Assembly (NCBI GenBank): GCA_013180625.2
Contig: SNVD02009732.1
Location: 248,001 to 312,000 of the forward strand
DNA length: 64,000 nt
Direction of reading: 5' to 3'
Source: Boswellia sacra
Taxonomy: Eukaryota; Streptophyta; Magnoliopsida; Sapindales; Burseraceae
Part shown: piece by piece, positions 23,588 through 35,500 of the stretch
Layout: the number at the start of each line of letters is the position of its first letter
How positions within the stretch are numbered: the stretch's first letter is position 1
Notes under the pieces: generated by a model
The model's database searches: none
The model's input: only the letters and a program-made list of their open reading frames with translations
Told to the model about the DNA's origin: nothing
Position numbers and translations under genes: made by a program

Positions 23588-24396
23588 TGTAACATCCCAC
23601 ATCATTTGGGAATGAGATGTGAAAAGAGGTTGGAGGCCTTTTAGGCAAAACTGTGACAGATTATTTGTCCAAAGTGGACAATATCCGATAGTGGGCAATG
23701 TTTTTGGCCTTTGCGCATATATGGGGGCCAACTCTTGAGACTATATGAGGGCCATCTCTCGAAGATTTATAGAGAGCACGAAGTACCATATATAGTGCAA
23801 AGTGTCACATGCAGGCCGAAATGTTACAAATGGTATCAGAGCCAGACCTAGCCGGAAGTGTAGGAGTGGGGATCTAAGCCCAACATTGCAAGTCATCTTG
23901 GAGATGTAAGCCCAATCAAGGGAGAACGCTTGATTCCTCGGAGGGGCTGAAAGTAACATCCCACATCGCTTGGGAATGAGATGTGAAAAGAGCTTAAATA
24001 CAATGTAAGCCCAATTTAGTGGGGACACTTGATTCCTAGGAGGGGTGTAACATCACATATCGATTGGGAATGAGATGTGAAAAGAGCTTCAATACCATGT
24101 AAACTCCTTAAGCTCTTGGAGGTCTTTTGGATAAAACCGTGACGAATTGTGTATTCAAAGTAGTCAATATATGACAATGGGTCACGATGTTGGGCCTCGT
24201 ACACACATGGAGGCCATGATAGAATTTGTGTCTAAAGTGAACAATATGTGACAATGGGTCAGAGTATCAGGCCTCGCACATATATGAGGGCCACCTGTTA
24301 ATCGCAAGGCCCACCATTTGAGAATGTGTGAGAGTCACCTCTCAAAGGTTTATGGAGACCAAGAAGTGTCACAAAAAGTGCAAAGTGTCGCATGCA
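23588..24396 (+). mobile_element. TRIM-like miniature LTR element, tandem and truncated
   Basis: A 241-bp LTR-like segment (23588-23828) starts TGTAACATCCCACATC and ends ATGTTACA. A perfect primer-site word TGGTATCAGAGCC follows at 23831-23843, then about 110 bp of internal sequence with a purine tract. A second LTR start lies at 23952 and a third at 24046, each preceded by a GGAGGGG-type purine tract. The third runs to about 24394 where its last bases are missing. There is no coding capacity. The structure fits a terminal-repeat retrotransposon in miniature rearranged by unequal recombination. The segment is absent from arms U0 and U5. Confidence 0.7.
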
Positions 24397-25265
24397 TCCT
24401 GACGACTTGGCTAGATAATTGAATAACACTAATACCTTAGTTGAGTCGATATGTCAAAGTTCATTTAAATTCAAGAACTACGAACAATGACTCAAAACAA
24501 ATTTGAAAATCATATCACATTCTAATATCATTCCACCTATGATTATAGTGTAAGTTTTATAAACAAAAGCACATAAAAACTACCAAATAAAGATATAACA
24601 AAGTCTAATTCTTATTCTTTTAAGATATAGAACAATTGTAAATTTATTTAAATATAAGTTCATTTGAATAATAAAAGTTTCATAAATATCTAAGAAACGT
24701 TTAGAACATTTTAATATAAAAAAATATATATATACTTGATAATATTTCCTTAAAAAAAAAGTTTGTAGTACCCATAACAATTTGAGGGAATTATATTAAT
24801 AAAAAGATATATATTCAACTGATCAAAATTGCAAATTTATTAAAAATAAAAAATGCTAAAATATGGTAATAATATAAAAGAAAATTCACACTAACAAAAG
24901 AATAATGTCTATCTTTTTTTTTTTAATTTAATCATCAAACATTTAAAAGGGTTATTTAATATTACGTTCTTATAGGGAGCGGTGGGTGGATGATAAAACA
25001 GGATAATGTAGGGGACAATACTGTTTTTAACTTCTCTTATTTTTGGGTATTGTTGGTTGATATTTTATTATATAATTTTAAAATATTATGAAACAAAAAA
25101 CGATTGTAAATTAATAATATTAATTGATTAATAATTGAAAGTATCTCATCCACAACAACCGAGAATGAAGAGATTAAAAGAGTAGAGTTTTATAAAATCC
25201 AACAAGCTACAAATATATGAATGTCTGGATCATTTACAAAATTTTTGTTTGATCAATAGATCAAA
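24397..25265. repeat. Arm remainder and 3' flank of SAUR-C
   Basis: 24400-24815 matches 11494-11950. It includes the uninterrupted GACGACTTGG-CTAG-ATAATTG site that corresponds to the Sirevirus-like insertion point. From 24815 on it is the common SAUR 3' flank. No gene is seen. Confidence 0.7.
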
Positions 25266-25700
25266 TCAACGACTACAAACTAGTAATTGCTGGCTTGTGA
25301 TCTGTCCATAGTGGAAAGAATGAGACAATGAGCATCCACAACTAGCAATAGACATCAGCAAAGCTTCCTCCATTTTTCTATAAGCACAGCTTCGGATCAA
25401 AGAGAGTGCATGCTCCAAGAAGAGAGCATCACATGGTAATATGATAGGTCCATTGCATGGCAGGCCAAACTCTTCCTCAGACATCTTCAACAGTTCTTGA
25501 ACGATGTGATTGCTAAGATAAGATATGGGAAACACAAACCGCCTTTGATCAGTTGTGTACACAACAAAATGGCCCTTATCTACCACTGACGATGAATCTG
25601 CATATTTATTGAATCCTGGCAATGAAATTCTTTTCCTCCTGAGGGCAGCTAATCTCTGCCACTTCCTAGCAAGCTTGATGAGTTTCTTGGCACTGATCAT
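25266..25700 (-). CDS. SAUR-C, small auxin-up RNA family protein
   Basis: An intact single-exon SAUR of 144 residues with the same architecture as SAUR-A and B: basic N-terminus, RRKRIS, GHFVVYTTDQRRFVFPISYLS core, LLKMSEEEFGLP and ITLPCD-like segment. Copy-specific changes are QRLAAL, SSVVDKG, LPCNGPIILPCD, LEHALSLIRSCAYRKM and a terminal CSR instead of CSC. The start ATG is at 25700; the longer open frame upstream has no ATG. The TATA box is at 25821-25826. The 3' flank and upstream block match those of SAUR-A, D and E. Role as for the family: auxin-responsive regulation of cell expansion, inferred. Confidence 0.93.
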   Translation of the reverse strand: MISAKKLIKLARKWQRLAALRRKRISLPGFNKYADSSSVVDKGHFVVYTTDQRRFVFPISYLSNHIVQELLKMSEEEFGLPCNGPIILPCDALFLEHALSLIRSCAYRKMEEALLMSIASCGCSLSHSFHYGQITSQQLLVCSR

Positions 25701-25820
25701 TTTCTGTAGACTATAGTTTGCTAACAAGAGAAGAGAAAGAAGAGAAAATTAATTTAGTACTTGAAAGTCTGAAGTGGAATGCTTGAGTTGATGCGCAGAA
25801 GGCAGTGCATATGCTATGGA

Positions 25821-25826
25821 TTTATA
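25821..25826 (-). promoter_or_regulatory. TATA box of SAUR-C
   Basis: TATAAA on the minus strand, about 121 bp upstream of the ATG. Confidence 0.75.
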
Positions 25827-25951
25827 TTACAAGGTCATAGAATACTCCTTTGCTGGTGGGTTCCTTGTGTAAGGCTTCTTGGGTGCATAAGCATGTTATC
25901 TATATTTATTGCTCAAGTGATTTAGGACCACAAAACAAAGGTAAGTCTTAT

Positions 25952-26450
25952 TCATACTTGCAAGAATGGATCTTCCGGATCTATAACTCTTCCATAAACA
26001 TCAATGAACAAATTTCTGCAATTTGTTGCGGAAAATGATTTTCGAGATCTATGCATGTGAAAGACACTTGTAGCATATAGGCCCCTGCATGTTCTTGGTT
26101 GAACTATCAAACAAGTTATGAATAATAAGTGGTTCAAACCAACCCGCTTAATTGGAGCTATAAGAGTTCACCTTAGGCAAGTCACCACTTGGAATACAAT
26201 ATCCGTGGAATATGTAATCCATTTTAGGTTACGCCAAAATTCTATTTGCATTTGTATGTCTCCTAACAAATTAGAATCTAGAGTCTGCAGGGCCCCCAGG
26301 ATTTGTTGGCCACAGAAGTCTAGGTGAAAGTTTGAGGCATCCCAATTGTTCCAAATACATATACAAGCTTTTATATGTACCGTAGCTTTTGGATTGATAG
26401 GGGCCAATTGAAGGGTTTCAGTTTTATGTATTGGAGGTGGGTTAGCGTAT
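25952..26450 (-). pseudogene. Unidentified relic gene upstream of SAUR-C, two open pieces
   Basis: Two minus-strand frames are still open. The first (26407 to 26168) carries NNWDASNFHLDFCGQQILG, then LQTLDSNLLGD, then KWITYS.DIVFQVVT, and ends at a CTAAG/GTGAAC that looks like a splice donor. The second (26137 to 25952) ends VYGRVIDPEDPFLQV and stop; a TGCAG acceptor-like site lies near 26088. The same blocks occur in the four other recent SAUR units. I do not recognise the protein. It may be the 3' part of an older gene carried along in the duplication. Confidence 0.45.
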
Positions 26451-27830
26451 ACTCATTAATCTTCATTAATTGACTTGCCATTTTAATTTTGTATCCCAAT
26501 TTTATAAGTATAGTATTACTCTGAAACTGATAAAACTGGACAGATTACGAGACTATGAATTTTCTCCTATGTTCGTGGAAACTTGTTGAAGGTTCCATTG
26601 ATGAATTGATGGGACCCAGTATGCTCTCAAATCGGTTGCAAAATGAATTGATATTCTTCAGCTATGCTCCAATTTTAGTTGGCTGATTTTGTAGCTGAAC
26701 CTAACATATCATGCCTTAAAGTTATCAAGTTCTTAAACATCCATCACATGGTGTTGCATCTAATTTTACTAAACATAGGATAATAGCATGTAACTAGGCC
26801 ATCTCTGATTATTTCGCCAGGCCTAACTAGGTCTTTGGTCTTCTCATACCTAAACAGTAGCTCTTCAATAGACCCCAGAAAATAATATTACACATAACAT
26901 TATGCGATAATATGTTACTCACTAGTGCATTTTTTAGTGCCATTCTTTTTATGTTATATTTTGATAATATTTTATTTTCTAATTATCCTTACTTTTCTAT
27001 TTTTCTTATCCCGTTTTTATTTTCAAATTTTACTTAATAGCTCAATTCCACTAAACAAAAGCCAAAATTCCACTTTTCAAATTATTCTTATTGAAAACCC
27101 TAATGTCTCCAGTTATAAATTTTTATTTTGAGGAAAATAAATATTCTTATTTTTATTATTATATTAGGGTTCTTTATTTGTAATTTTAATAATCTAGATT
27201 TTCTCACTCTTAAATTTTAAAACTCAAATATAAGAGGACACATTAGGATGAATTTTCAACTATCATTTAGGTTAATAAATAATTTCATATTCGAATCCAT
27301 TTAGTTATCTTTTAAAGTTATTCTTTATAGAGGTATTATTAACTAATTAAAAAATAATTCAATCATTTTTTATTTTTATTATTTGATTTGTTTGATAAAT
27401 AACGTTTCATTTCTTTAGAAATTGTATAAAAATGTATTTTGTTTAGTTGTGTAAATCTTAAATATTACAAAAAAATTAACTTAGCAATCAATATTTGTTT
27501 TCATAATTGAATTTTAAAATTATTAACAACCCTAAAACTAAAAGTTTTAAATGTGCCCTTGAGCACACAGATCATAGGTACTTAGCTACATAAATGCTTT
27601 TTGTAGATTAATTAAAAACAAGAGTATGCTACACGTACAACTCATCTACAACCAACTTTTTTTACTATCTAATTTACAAAATATCACCGGATGAATAAAA
27701 AAATGAAAATAAATGAGGAGCTTAAACTACATGACATGATAATTTTTAATCTACTAATACTTTACTAGCTCAAATCATAAAATAAATTAGTTGTAAATGA
27801 GTTATAAGTAAATTATTATTATAAGAACAA
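26450..27830. repeat. Type I right arm of SAUR unit U3
   Basis: AT-rich; aligns with 13700-15075 and 35500-36900. No gene is supported. Similarity to the sister arms stops near 27830, where the nested LTR block begins. Confidence 0.7.
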
Positions 27831-30328
27831 TAAGCCATTTATTATAGGACTCAAACGATTGATAAGGAGGTGATTGGGGGCATTTAATGACTAATTTAGG
27901 TTAAAATGTTTATGACAAGAATTGATTTCGGTCGACTCCTTGTTGGAAAGCTAAGAAATTTGGAACAAGAATATAATTTATTTGTGTATTTAATTAGAGT
28001 TATAAATTTTGCAAAGGGAGGAAGATTGAGATGCTGATGGGAGGAGATTAAGCCAAGGGGTAAAAAACAAATTTAGGGATTGATTGGAATATTTATGGTT
28101 TTGGTTTATATTACTAATAATCAATTTAGGAAAGTCATGACTGATTAGAGGTTATGGGAACAATTTATGGGAGAATTTGAAATAAATTGGAGATTTAAGG
28201 GACTGATTTTATTGTAGTAAGTAGTATAAATGAGATGGCAAAACTATTGCTATTCTAAAACAAGATTGTGGTGCAAATATATGAGTTGGATTGAGAAAAT
28301 CACGGCTATAGGAAACGTTTCAAGGTTTACACTTTAACATTTTAACGTGAGATGGAAACTTGGAGAAGAAGAGCTTGGATCGAAGGGAAATTCTAGTAAA
28401 GATTGTGTTCACTAAGATAAGCTTATAGTATTTATTCATAAGGATAACATGGAAGTTTATTTTGATACAATTGCGTGTTAAGACATTTTGACCGATCTCT
28501 TATAGTAATTGTTTGATGACGGATAATTGTTGATAAATATTATTTCATAAGGTAATAAGATGAATATCATACTAAGTTAATCTATATAAATATGTTTAGA
28601 CAGTGGGCTGTTCTACGAATTTTTACAAGTACTTGCTTTATGATTTTTATCATATAAACTACAGATCTTCTCGTTTGATACGAATTTTATTTGTTAAGAT
28701 TTCGATTTTTAGTGGATTTTTTAAACAACACTATTAAAATAAATTTTAAACCGTTTTATGGGACAAACGAATTTATGAAATTTATTTAGCTGACATAATG
28801 CTCTCCTAAAATTACAAAATTTTATATTATGGATAATATCTCCATTTATTTCTACAATTTTTTTTTTTTTATTTTGTAGAATATGAATTTATAAAAATCT
28901 TCGAAGTAGGGTAATGTGTTAAGTGTTTTGTTCACTAAGTTCTTATGACAACACGGCTCCATGAATTTTAAGATTTCTTGCATTTTGATTCCTCTAAGAT
29001 TTTTAACGTCAATAATAGACATGCACATGTTTGATATGAAATTTATTTCAATGAAGGTGATTTAGAATTCTATTTTTAATTAATTTTCAAAAGATCACTG
29101 TTATCTTGAAAACCAAACTGTTTTAGTACATAACCCGATTTTTAATATTTCTTTACCTAACCAAAATATACCCAAAAAAAATTAAAATTTATAATCCAAA
29201 TCCTCCATATATTTATTTTTATTCTGGAAATTTTTGTGACGTTTTGCTTAGTATATAAATTTAAAAAAAAAAAATCGTTGCAGTAGTTTGACTCACTATC
29301 AAACACTGTTTGTCAGAATGTTTGTACCTGAAATATAAGTCAGCCTAAAAATGTTTTTATATCAAAACTTCTTAAGAAAATTATTGGAGCAGCCATGCAT
29401 GTCTAGAACATTATTGTAAAATTTTACATGATTTTTATTTGTGGTTTGTGCATTAAACATCAAAGATTGTGTCCTATTCGTAGTTGGAAGTGTTGGAATT
29501 TGAAGTCTCAATTAAGGATCTGTAATGGGTTAAATTAGATGTATTAAAGTTGATTATTTTACTATGTTGATGTTCATATATCATGAGAATGATGTCTTAG
29601 CTTGCGAGGTTTTGATGTGAATTAGAGATGCAAAAATAATTGGAAAATATTTCAATGCTTAAAGAAAAGAGTTAGATGGTTGGGATTCGATTGTGATGTG
29701 GAACTTTAAAATTTTTTTGAATTTAATTTTGGATGAATGTTGACATAATTTGATGGATTTTACTATTGTTAGATGATTGTAAGGTGTTGGATGGGTGACT
29801 AAAAGATATACGATATATGATTTTGTAAGTTTAAGGTAAGTATAATCATTCTTAATATGATAAGTTTATATGCATAATTAAAAGTATGTCTTGTTATTAA
29901 AACTTATTATTAATAAACCATTTGGAAATAAAAACGATTCTTATGTTACATATACTACCTATGTAAGTATGCTTTGTAAGATATGCATTTTGTTAATTAT
30001 AAGTATCGAAAACTACAGGTTCAAAACTTATTATATGTTTTATAGAATTCATTATTATAAACAAAATTGTTTTAGCAACAATATGATATTTTCAATAATG
30101 ATTTCAAAAATATATAAAAGTCTTCGATAGTTTCATATCATGTTTTATGCATACAAGTATTTTGTAAACAGAACTCTTATTTATTTGCATATAAAATATG
30201 TCTTTCATCATAAAGGCATGTTCTTATTGGTAAATGCTTTTGAATGTAGTATTTAAGTGAGTAATATTCACATTAATGTGCCTTACTATGATATATACGA
30301 AAAGCATTATGATTTTGGAGCATAAGTT

Positions 30329-32552
30329 GTAACAACCGTAATTTTTTTGATAAGGCTATATAAATCATTATGGGAGTTAGCCAAGGATAATAATAATAAA
30401 TAAAAAAAGAGAATTTTAATTAGATTTAAATTGGAAGATATAAATAGTGGTTAAGTTTTATCTCTTTTCAAATACATTCACCTCATCCAATATATATAAG
30501 CATAGTAAAATTATATTCAATATTAAAATCCAGTATATAGGGATGCCACATTAGTTTGTATAGATGAGTTTGTATAAATAGTTCGTAGGAGTAGCATTAC
30601 TCATAAGCAATATTATAACATTACAAATAGGGTTTTAAACGTGAAAGCTAAGTGGAGGCTTTGAACCTCAGATAATTTCAAGGTAAGATCATATTCCCCT
30701 TAGTTTCATATAATAATTATTTACTAGAAATTATTGTTGCCTAGATTTATACTAGGATTTTTACATAGGTTTAAGGTACAGTTCATGATTTTTGAATTTA
30801 TTAAGAGTCTTAAAAATAGAATTTCGGTCTACTCTTTTTATATGTTGTTATAGAAAAAAATATGAACGAGTAAAATTTTATTTCACAAAAAAAGGTCAAC
30901 ATTTCAATTTATTATGAATTTTTGAACTTTTTATTGAAATCCTGGAAAATATTGTAGATTCTGGATGTTACCAATTTCAGAATTTTTTTTCATATGCTAG
31001 AGGAGTCAGAAATTTTTCAAATTTTATATGCTGATTTTTCAAGATGATATATATGTTTTCTAAATTTGCACGATTTTTAAACATGTAGAATAATTGTTAT
31101 GAAATTTTGAATTTGAAACGTCTTAATCTGGAAATTCTGGATAGAGTTTACTGGCATAAAATGAAAATCTTAAAAAAATAGTTTCTGATTGTAAATTGCT
31201 TTGAAAAATTTTTGCTTGAATAATATATGTGTCTAGTTTGCCTCTGAAAAATCCTAGATTAATCAGATTAAGATATAAATTTCTAGAATTTCTGGAATCA
31301 CCTCTGTTCAGGGAATGAGATTTAGACAGAACGGTTTGTTTATAAATTTTTAAGGGAATTTTATTGCACATTTTAGGTGTTGAGTTTATGACTTTATCAA
31401 AATGTTTTATGGTTATGTCTTAGGACAATCGTTGGACGAGTAGGAGTTAGGATATTTCTCTTTTTGGATCGATCAAGGTAAGTAACATCATACATGTACT
31501 GTGATTAAAGTGTAACGTGTTCTTAATGAATATCTTGCTATGTTAGAAAATATTTTTATGTGATATTATATGAATTATTTTCTGTTGTAGAATATAAATT
31601 ATGAAATTAGAGTTTTAGCAAATCTTTTAAATTGATTCTCAAAAACCTTTTTATGTTAAAAATCGTTTTAGTGAAAGGAACTTTTAACAAATTATTTTTA
31701 CAAAAATTCAGAATATATGTTAAATTTTTTCTTGACATTTTTTTAGAAGCCTTGATATTTTGATGACCTTACGATTATCTACAAAAAGTCATTGGACTAT
31801 GTATTTTGAGTATTGTGTTATTTTGTCATGGTTTTGAAATATTTTGACTCATTGTCCATAGTATCTGAATACTATTATGAACTCTGAATTCTTAACCCAA
31901 CTGTGCTATTAGTGTGCACACGACTTTCTGGTCAGGTCATCGGGATTACAGGTGACATTATTGTCTGACTTTTTGGCCAGGTCACCGGGATTACAGGTGA
32001 AATTAATGTCTGAATTTTGGGCCAAGTCACCGGGATTACCGGTGACACAATGTGACATGAGTCGATAAATGTTTTCTGATCTGTAATGATTTCTTTGATA
32101 TTAAATGTTACAAATGCTTATGACTATGTTTTTATTAAGATATGATTCTGGAATTAAAGTATTAAACTGTGAATTATATGATTTTTTTTATAATTGTTTT
32201 AAGATATTAAATGGTTGTGTATGATTTTACTTACTGAGTTGACGGCTCACTCCTCGTCTCTAACATTTTGTAGAGTAGTCTTGGAAGTTAATTAGTAGTT
32301 GGGCTTGCTGGTTGATGTCGAGGTTTTATTTCATTTTTAAAATTATGAAATAAGAAGATTATTTATTTATTTTTTAATAGTTATGTTTGGAGCTTTAGAT
32401 TGTTAGACTTTGTTTTGATTAGAGAGACATTAAATGTATTGTTATGTTCACTTTTTTCTAATAAGAAGGATTATTGAAGTTTTTCTTTAGAGATTTATTA
32501 GTGATTTTCTAGTCCATTAGCAACAATTGTGTTTCGGTTTTGGGGCGTTACA
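30329..32552 (+). mobile_element. Solo LTR, Gypsy-like, 2.2 kb
   Basis: Starts TGTAACAACCG and ends GGGGCGTTACA, flanked by an exact 5-bp duplication TAAGT (30324-30328 and 32553-32557). There is no primer site, gag-pol or second LTR, so a solo LTR formed by LTR-LTR recombination is the simplest reading. A 45-bp tandem repeat lies inside at about 31918-32052. The orientation is given from the TG-to-CA reading and the conserved TACTGAGTTGACGGCTCACT segment near the 3' end, typical of long plant chromovirus (Del/Tekay-type) LTRs; that lineage call is inference. Confidence 0.85.
31918..32052. repeat. 45-bp tandem repeat x 3 inside the solo LTR
   Basis: Three copies of a CTGACTTT..GGxCAGGTCACCGG unit followed by GATTACAGGTGA and a short AT tail, at about 45-bp spacing with few substitutions. 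Confidence 0.85.
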
Positions 32553-33809
32553 TAAGTTTTATACGTTTTCAAAAAATGGAAAGTTGTTTTTATAACTCAA
32601 GTTTTTAATCACCAAAGTATATTTTCAGTTTTCTTTACATTAGTTATTTAACAAAATAAGTTGATTTCTAAAAGTTCGCTTCATTTAATTATTTAACTCT
32701 TTTATCAAAAGGTTAAGATTCACAAAATTTTATATTTTAATCTTTCATTAAAATGCTTTACAAACCAATCTTAAAATGCTTTACAAATCAATGATCTTGG
32801 TTTTAAATGTTTTCTAAGTAATGACAGTTTAAGAGATAAAGTTTACATATAATATTATCATGTAAAGGATTATTTTAAGTATTTTGGGATTTATGAGATT
32901 TCTGAAATCAGTATTCCATATTATAAGGTGTAATAAAAGGAATTTGGCTCATTGTTCATAGCAACCCAATATGTTATGTTATGATATGTTATATTATGGT
33001 TCTAGCCGGATATATATTATGATGGGCACAATTATGTTATGTTATGTTTGATCGTGAATCGATCCTATGTTATAATATGGTACTAACATGAGCTACTATG
33101 AAACTATGTTTTATGATCATGATTTAATGCTTTTATTAAATTATGTTATTGTGAATTAATTATGCTATTTGATATGTTTTATGAAAATCGCTATGATATT
33201 TTGTTATAGTAAATATGATATGTACGTCTCTCTTTACATACACTAATATGGGTATTATTTATTAAATTGACAGTCTATATCTATGTTGATTATTCCATAT
33301 GGTCTCCGATAAAATGTTTTGCAACTATTTTCTTCAAGTATTGGATTATGGCATTATTTAAAATTATGATCATTAAAGATCTATGCTGCATAAAATGTTG
33401 TCAATACAAAAGCATGTTAGGATTGATTATATTTACGGAGTTGACAACTCACCACTCGTCACCAACATTTTTGCAGAGCGAATTTAGTAATAAGATTAAA
33501 AAGATTGGATATGAAGTTATTAAAATTTGTATAGACTTGATTAGTTAAGCGACGGGATGGTTTTGGATTTGGTTCAAACTAAAGTTAGACTGACACTTTC
33601 GTACTGTGGTTTGCTTATTATTTAGTTAATATGAAATATTATATTATTATTGTAATGGATAAGTACACAATATTATTTCAAGTATATGATATGGAAACTT
33701 TGATGTAGAATTGATTGTACAAGTTATTTAAAAAAAAAAATTAGATATGAAGTGTGGTAGCAATCGGATCAATCACGTTATGAAAGCGTGACAGATCTGG
33801 GGCATTACA

Positions 33810-34308
33810 CAACTGATCAAAATGCAAATTTAATAAAAATATAAATTGGTAAAATATGAGAATAATATAAAAGAAAATTCACACTAACAAAAGAATAATG
33901 ATATCTTATTTATTTTTGTTATTCAATCAACAAATATTTAAAAGGGTTATTTATTATAGTACATATAGTAATATTAATTCTTGTCCTATAATCTCTAACT
34001 TACGTTCTTATTATAGGGAGTGGCGTTGGTGAGTACTCATAATATAGAATAATATGAGGGACAATACTATTTTTAACTTCTCTTTATTTGGCTACTGCTA
34101 CTTTATATTTGATTATACAATTATAAAATATTATGAACCAAAAAATGATTGTAAATTGTAAATTAATAATATTAGTTAATTAATTAATAATTGCAAGGCA
34201 TCTCATACCCAACAACCAAGAATGAAGAGATTAACTCTTCCATTAAACTAAGTACAAATATATGAATGTGGGCCATTTACAATATTTGTGTTTGATCAAG
34301 AGATCAAA
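33810..34308. repeat. 3' flank of SAUR-D
   Basis: The common SAUR 3' flank, starting at the ACTGATCAAAATGCAAATTT phrase. Nothing else is seen. Confidence 0.7.
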
Positions 34309-34740
34309 TCAACAGCTACAAACAAGTAATTGCTGGCTTGAGATATGTCCATAGTGGAAAGAATGAGACAATGAGCATTCACTAGCTATGGACATGAGCA
34401 AAGCTTCCTCCATATGTCTATCAACACAGCTTTGGATCAAAGAGAGTGCATACTCCATGAGGAGAGCATCACACGGTAATGTGATAGGACCATTCCTTGG
34501 CAGGCCAAACTCTTCCTCAGACATCTTTAAGAGTTCTTGAACTATGTGATTACTAAGATATGATATGGGAAAGACAAACCGCTTTTGATCAGTTGTGTAC
34601 ACAACAAAATGGCCTTTATCTGCCACTGATGATGAATCTGCAAATTTATAGTATCCTGGTGATGAAATTCTTTTCCTCCTGAGGGCAGCTATTCTCTGCC
34701 ACTTCCTTGCAAGCTTGATGAGTTTCTTGGGGCTGATCAT
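34309..34740 (-). CDS. SAUR-D, small auxin-up RNA family protein
   Basis: An intact single-exon SAUR of 143 residues. It starts MISPKKLIKLARKW and has the RRKRIS basic patch, GHFVVYTTDQKRFVFPISYLS core, LLKMSEEEFGLP and ITLPCD. It is one residue shorter than the other recent copies because of a codon deletion in the IAS-ECS region. Specific changes are SPGYYKFADSS, LPRNGP and MEYALSLIQSCVDRHM. The start ATG is at 34740 and the TATA box at 34851-34856. It is the first SAUR to the right of the nested LTR block. Confidence 0.93.
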   Translation of the reverse strand: MISPKKLIKLARKWQRIAALRRKRISSPGYYKFADSSSVADKGHFVVYTTDQKRFVFPISYLSNHIVQELLKMSEEEFGLPRNGPITLPCDALLMEYALSLIQSCVDRHMEEALLMSIASECSLSHSFHYGHISSQQLLVCSC

Positions 34741-34850
34741 TTTCTGTAGAATTTGCTAATAAGAGAAAGATGAGAAGATTGATTTAATACTTGAAAGTCT
34801 GAAGTGAAATGGTTGAGTTGATGTGTAGAAGGCATTGCAAGTGCAATGGC

Positions 34851-34856
34851 TTTATA
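34851..34856 (-). promoter_or_regulatory. TATA box of SAUR-D
   Basis: TATAAA on the minus strand, about 111 bp upstream of the ATG. Confidence 0.75.
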
Positions 34857-34979
34857 TTACAAGGCCATAGAATACTCCTTCCCGGTGGGTTCCCTGTGTT
34901 AGGTTTCTTGGGTGCATAAGCATGTTCTCTATATTTATTGCTCAAGGGATTTAGGACCACAAAACAAAGATAAGTCTTA

Positions 34980-35500
34980 TTCATGCTTGCAAGAATTGAT
35001 CTTCCGGATCTATAACTCTTCCATAAACATCAATGAAGAACTGTTTCTGCAGTTTGGTGCGGAAAATGATTTACGAGATCTGGGCATGTGAAAGACACTT
35101 GTAGCATGTAGGTCCATGCTTGTTCTTGGTTGAACTATCAAACAACTTACGCATAATTTGTGGTTCAAACACACCAGCTTAGTTGGAGCTATAAGAGTTT
35201 ACCTTCACGAGTCACCACCGGCTCGAATACAATATCTGCTGAATATGTAATCCATTTTGGGTTACACCAAATTTCTATTTGCATGTGTACGTCTCCCAAC
35301 AAATTAGAATCCAGAGTCTGCAGGGCCCCCAGGATTTGTTGGCCACAGAAGTCTAGGTGAAAGTTTGAAGCATCGCAAATGTTCCAAAAACACAAAGATT
35401 TTATATGTACTGTAGTATTTCGATCGATAGATGCCAATTGAAGGATTTCAATTTCATGTATTGGAGGTGGGTTACAAAGGGTATACTCATTAATCTTCAA
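34980..35500 (-). pseudogene. Unidentified relic gene upstream of SAUR-D
   Basis: The longest open version of the co-duplicated frame: 103 codons from 35500 to 35189 on the minus strand. It includes CNPPPIHEIEILQLASID, then HLDFCGQQILGALQTLDSNL, then PKWITYSADIVFEPVVT. A second piece near 35050-34985 reads KLQKQFFIDVYGRVIDPED and then a stop at the same place as in the sisters. It has no known domain to my eye, no signal peptide and no membrane span. It might still be transcribed, but only part of a gene remains. Confidence 0.45.

Larger units (their letters stand above)
27831..33809. mobile_element. Gypsy-like LTR fragment interrupted by a solo LTR
   Basis: A 6-kb block between SAUR units U3 and U4 has no open polyprotein. 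Its outer part (27831-30328 plus 32553-33809, about 3.7 kb) ends GGGGCATTACA at 33809, an LTR-type terminus. It contains TTTACGGAGTTGACAACTCA near 33432, which matches a segment of the inner solo LTR near 32230. The left end does not show a TG terminus, and the normal unit sequence that should precede 33810 is missing, so the outer LTR is probably truncated together with a local deletion. The frames at 29891-30130 and 33267-33548 are not supported as genes. Confidence 0.6.

Noticed and set aside
31918..32052. CRISPR-like or riboswitch-like repeat
   Set aside because: The three 45-bp copies are contiguous without unique spacers and lie inside a solo LTR of a plant genome.
27831..33809. A gene-bearing region between SAUR-C and SAUR-D
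   Set aside because: No frame longer than about 93 codons and no domain. LTR-type termini and a TAAGT duplication explain the block.
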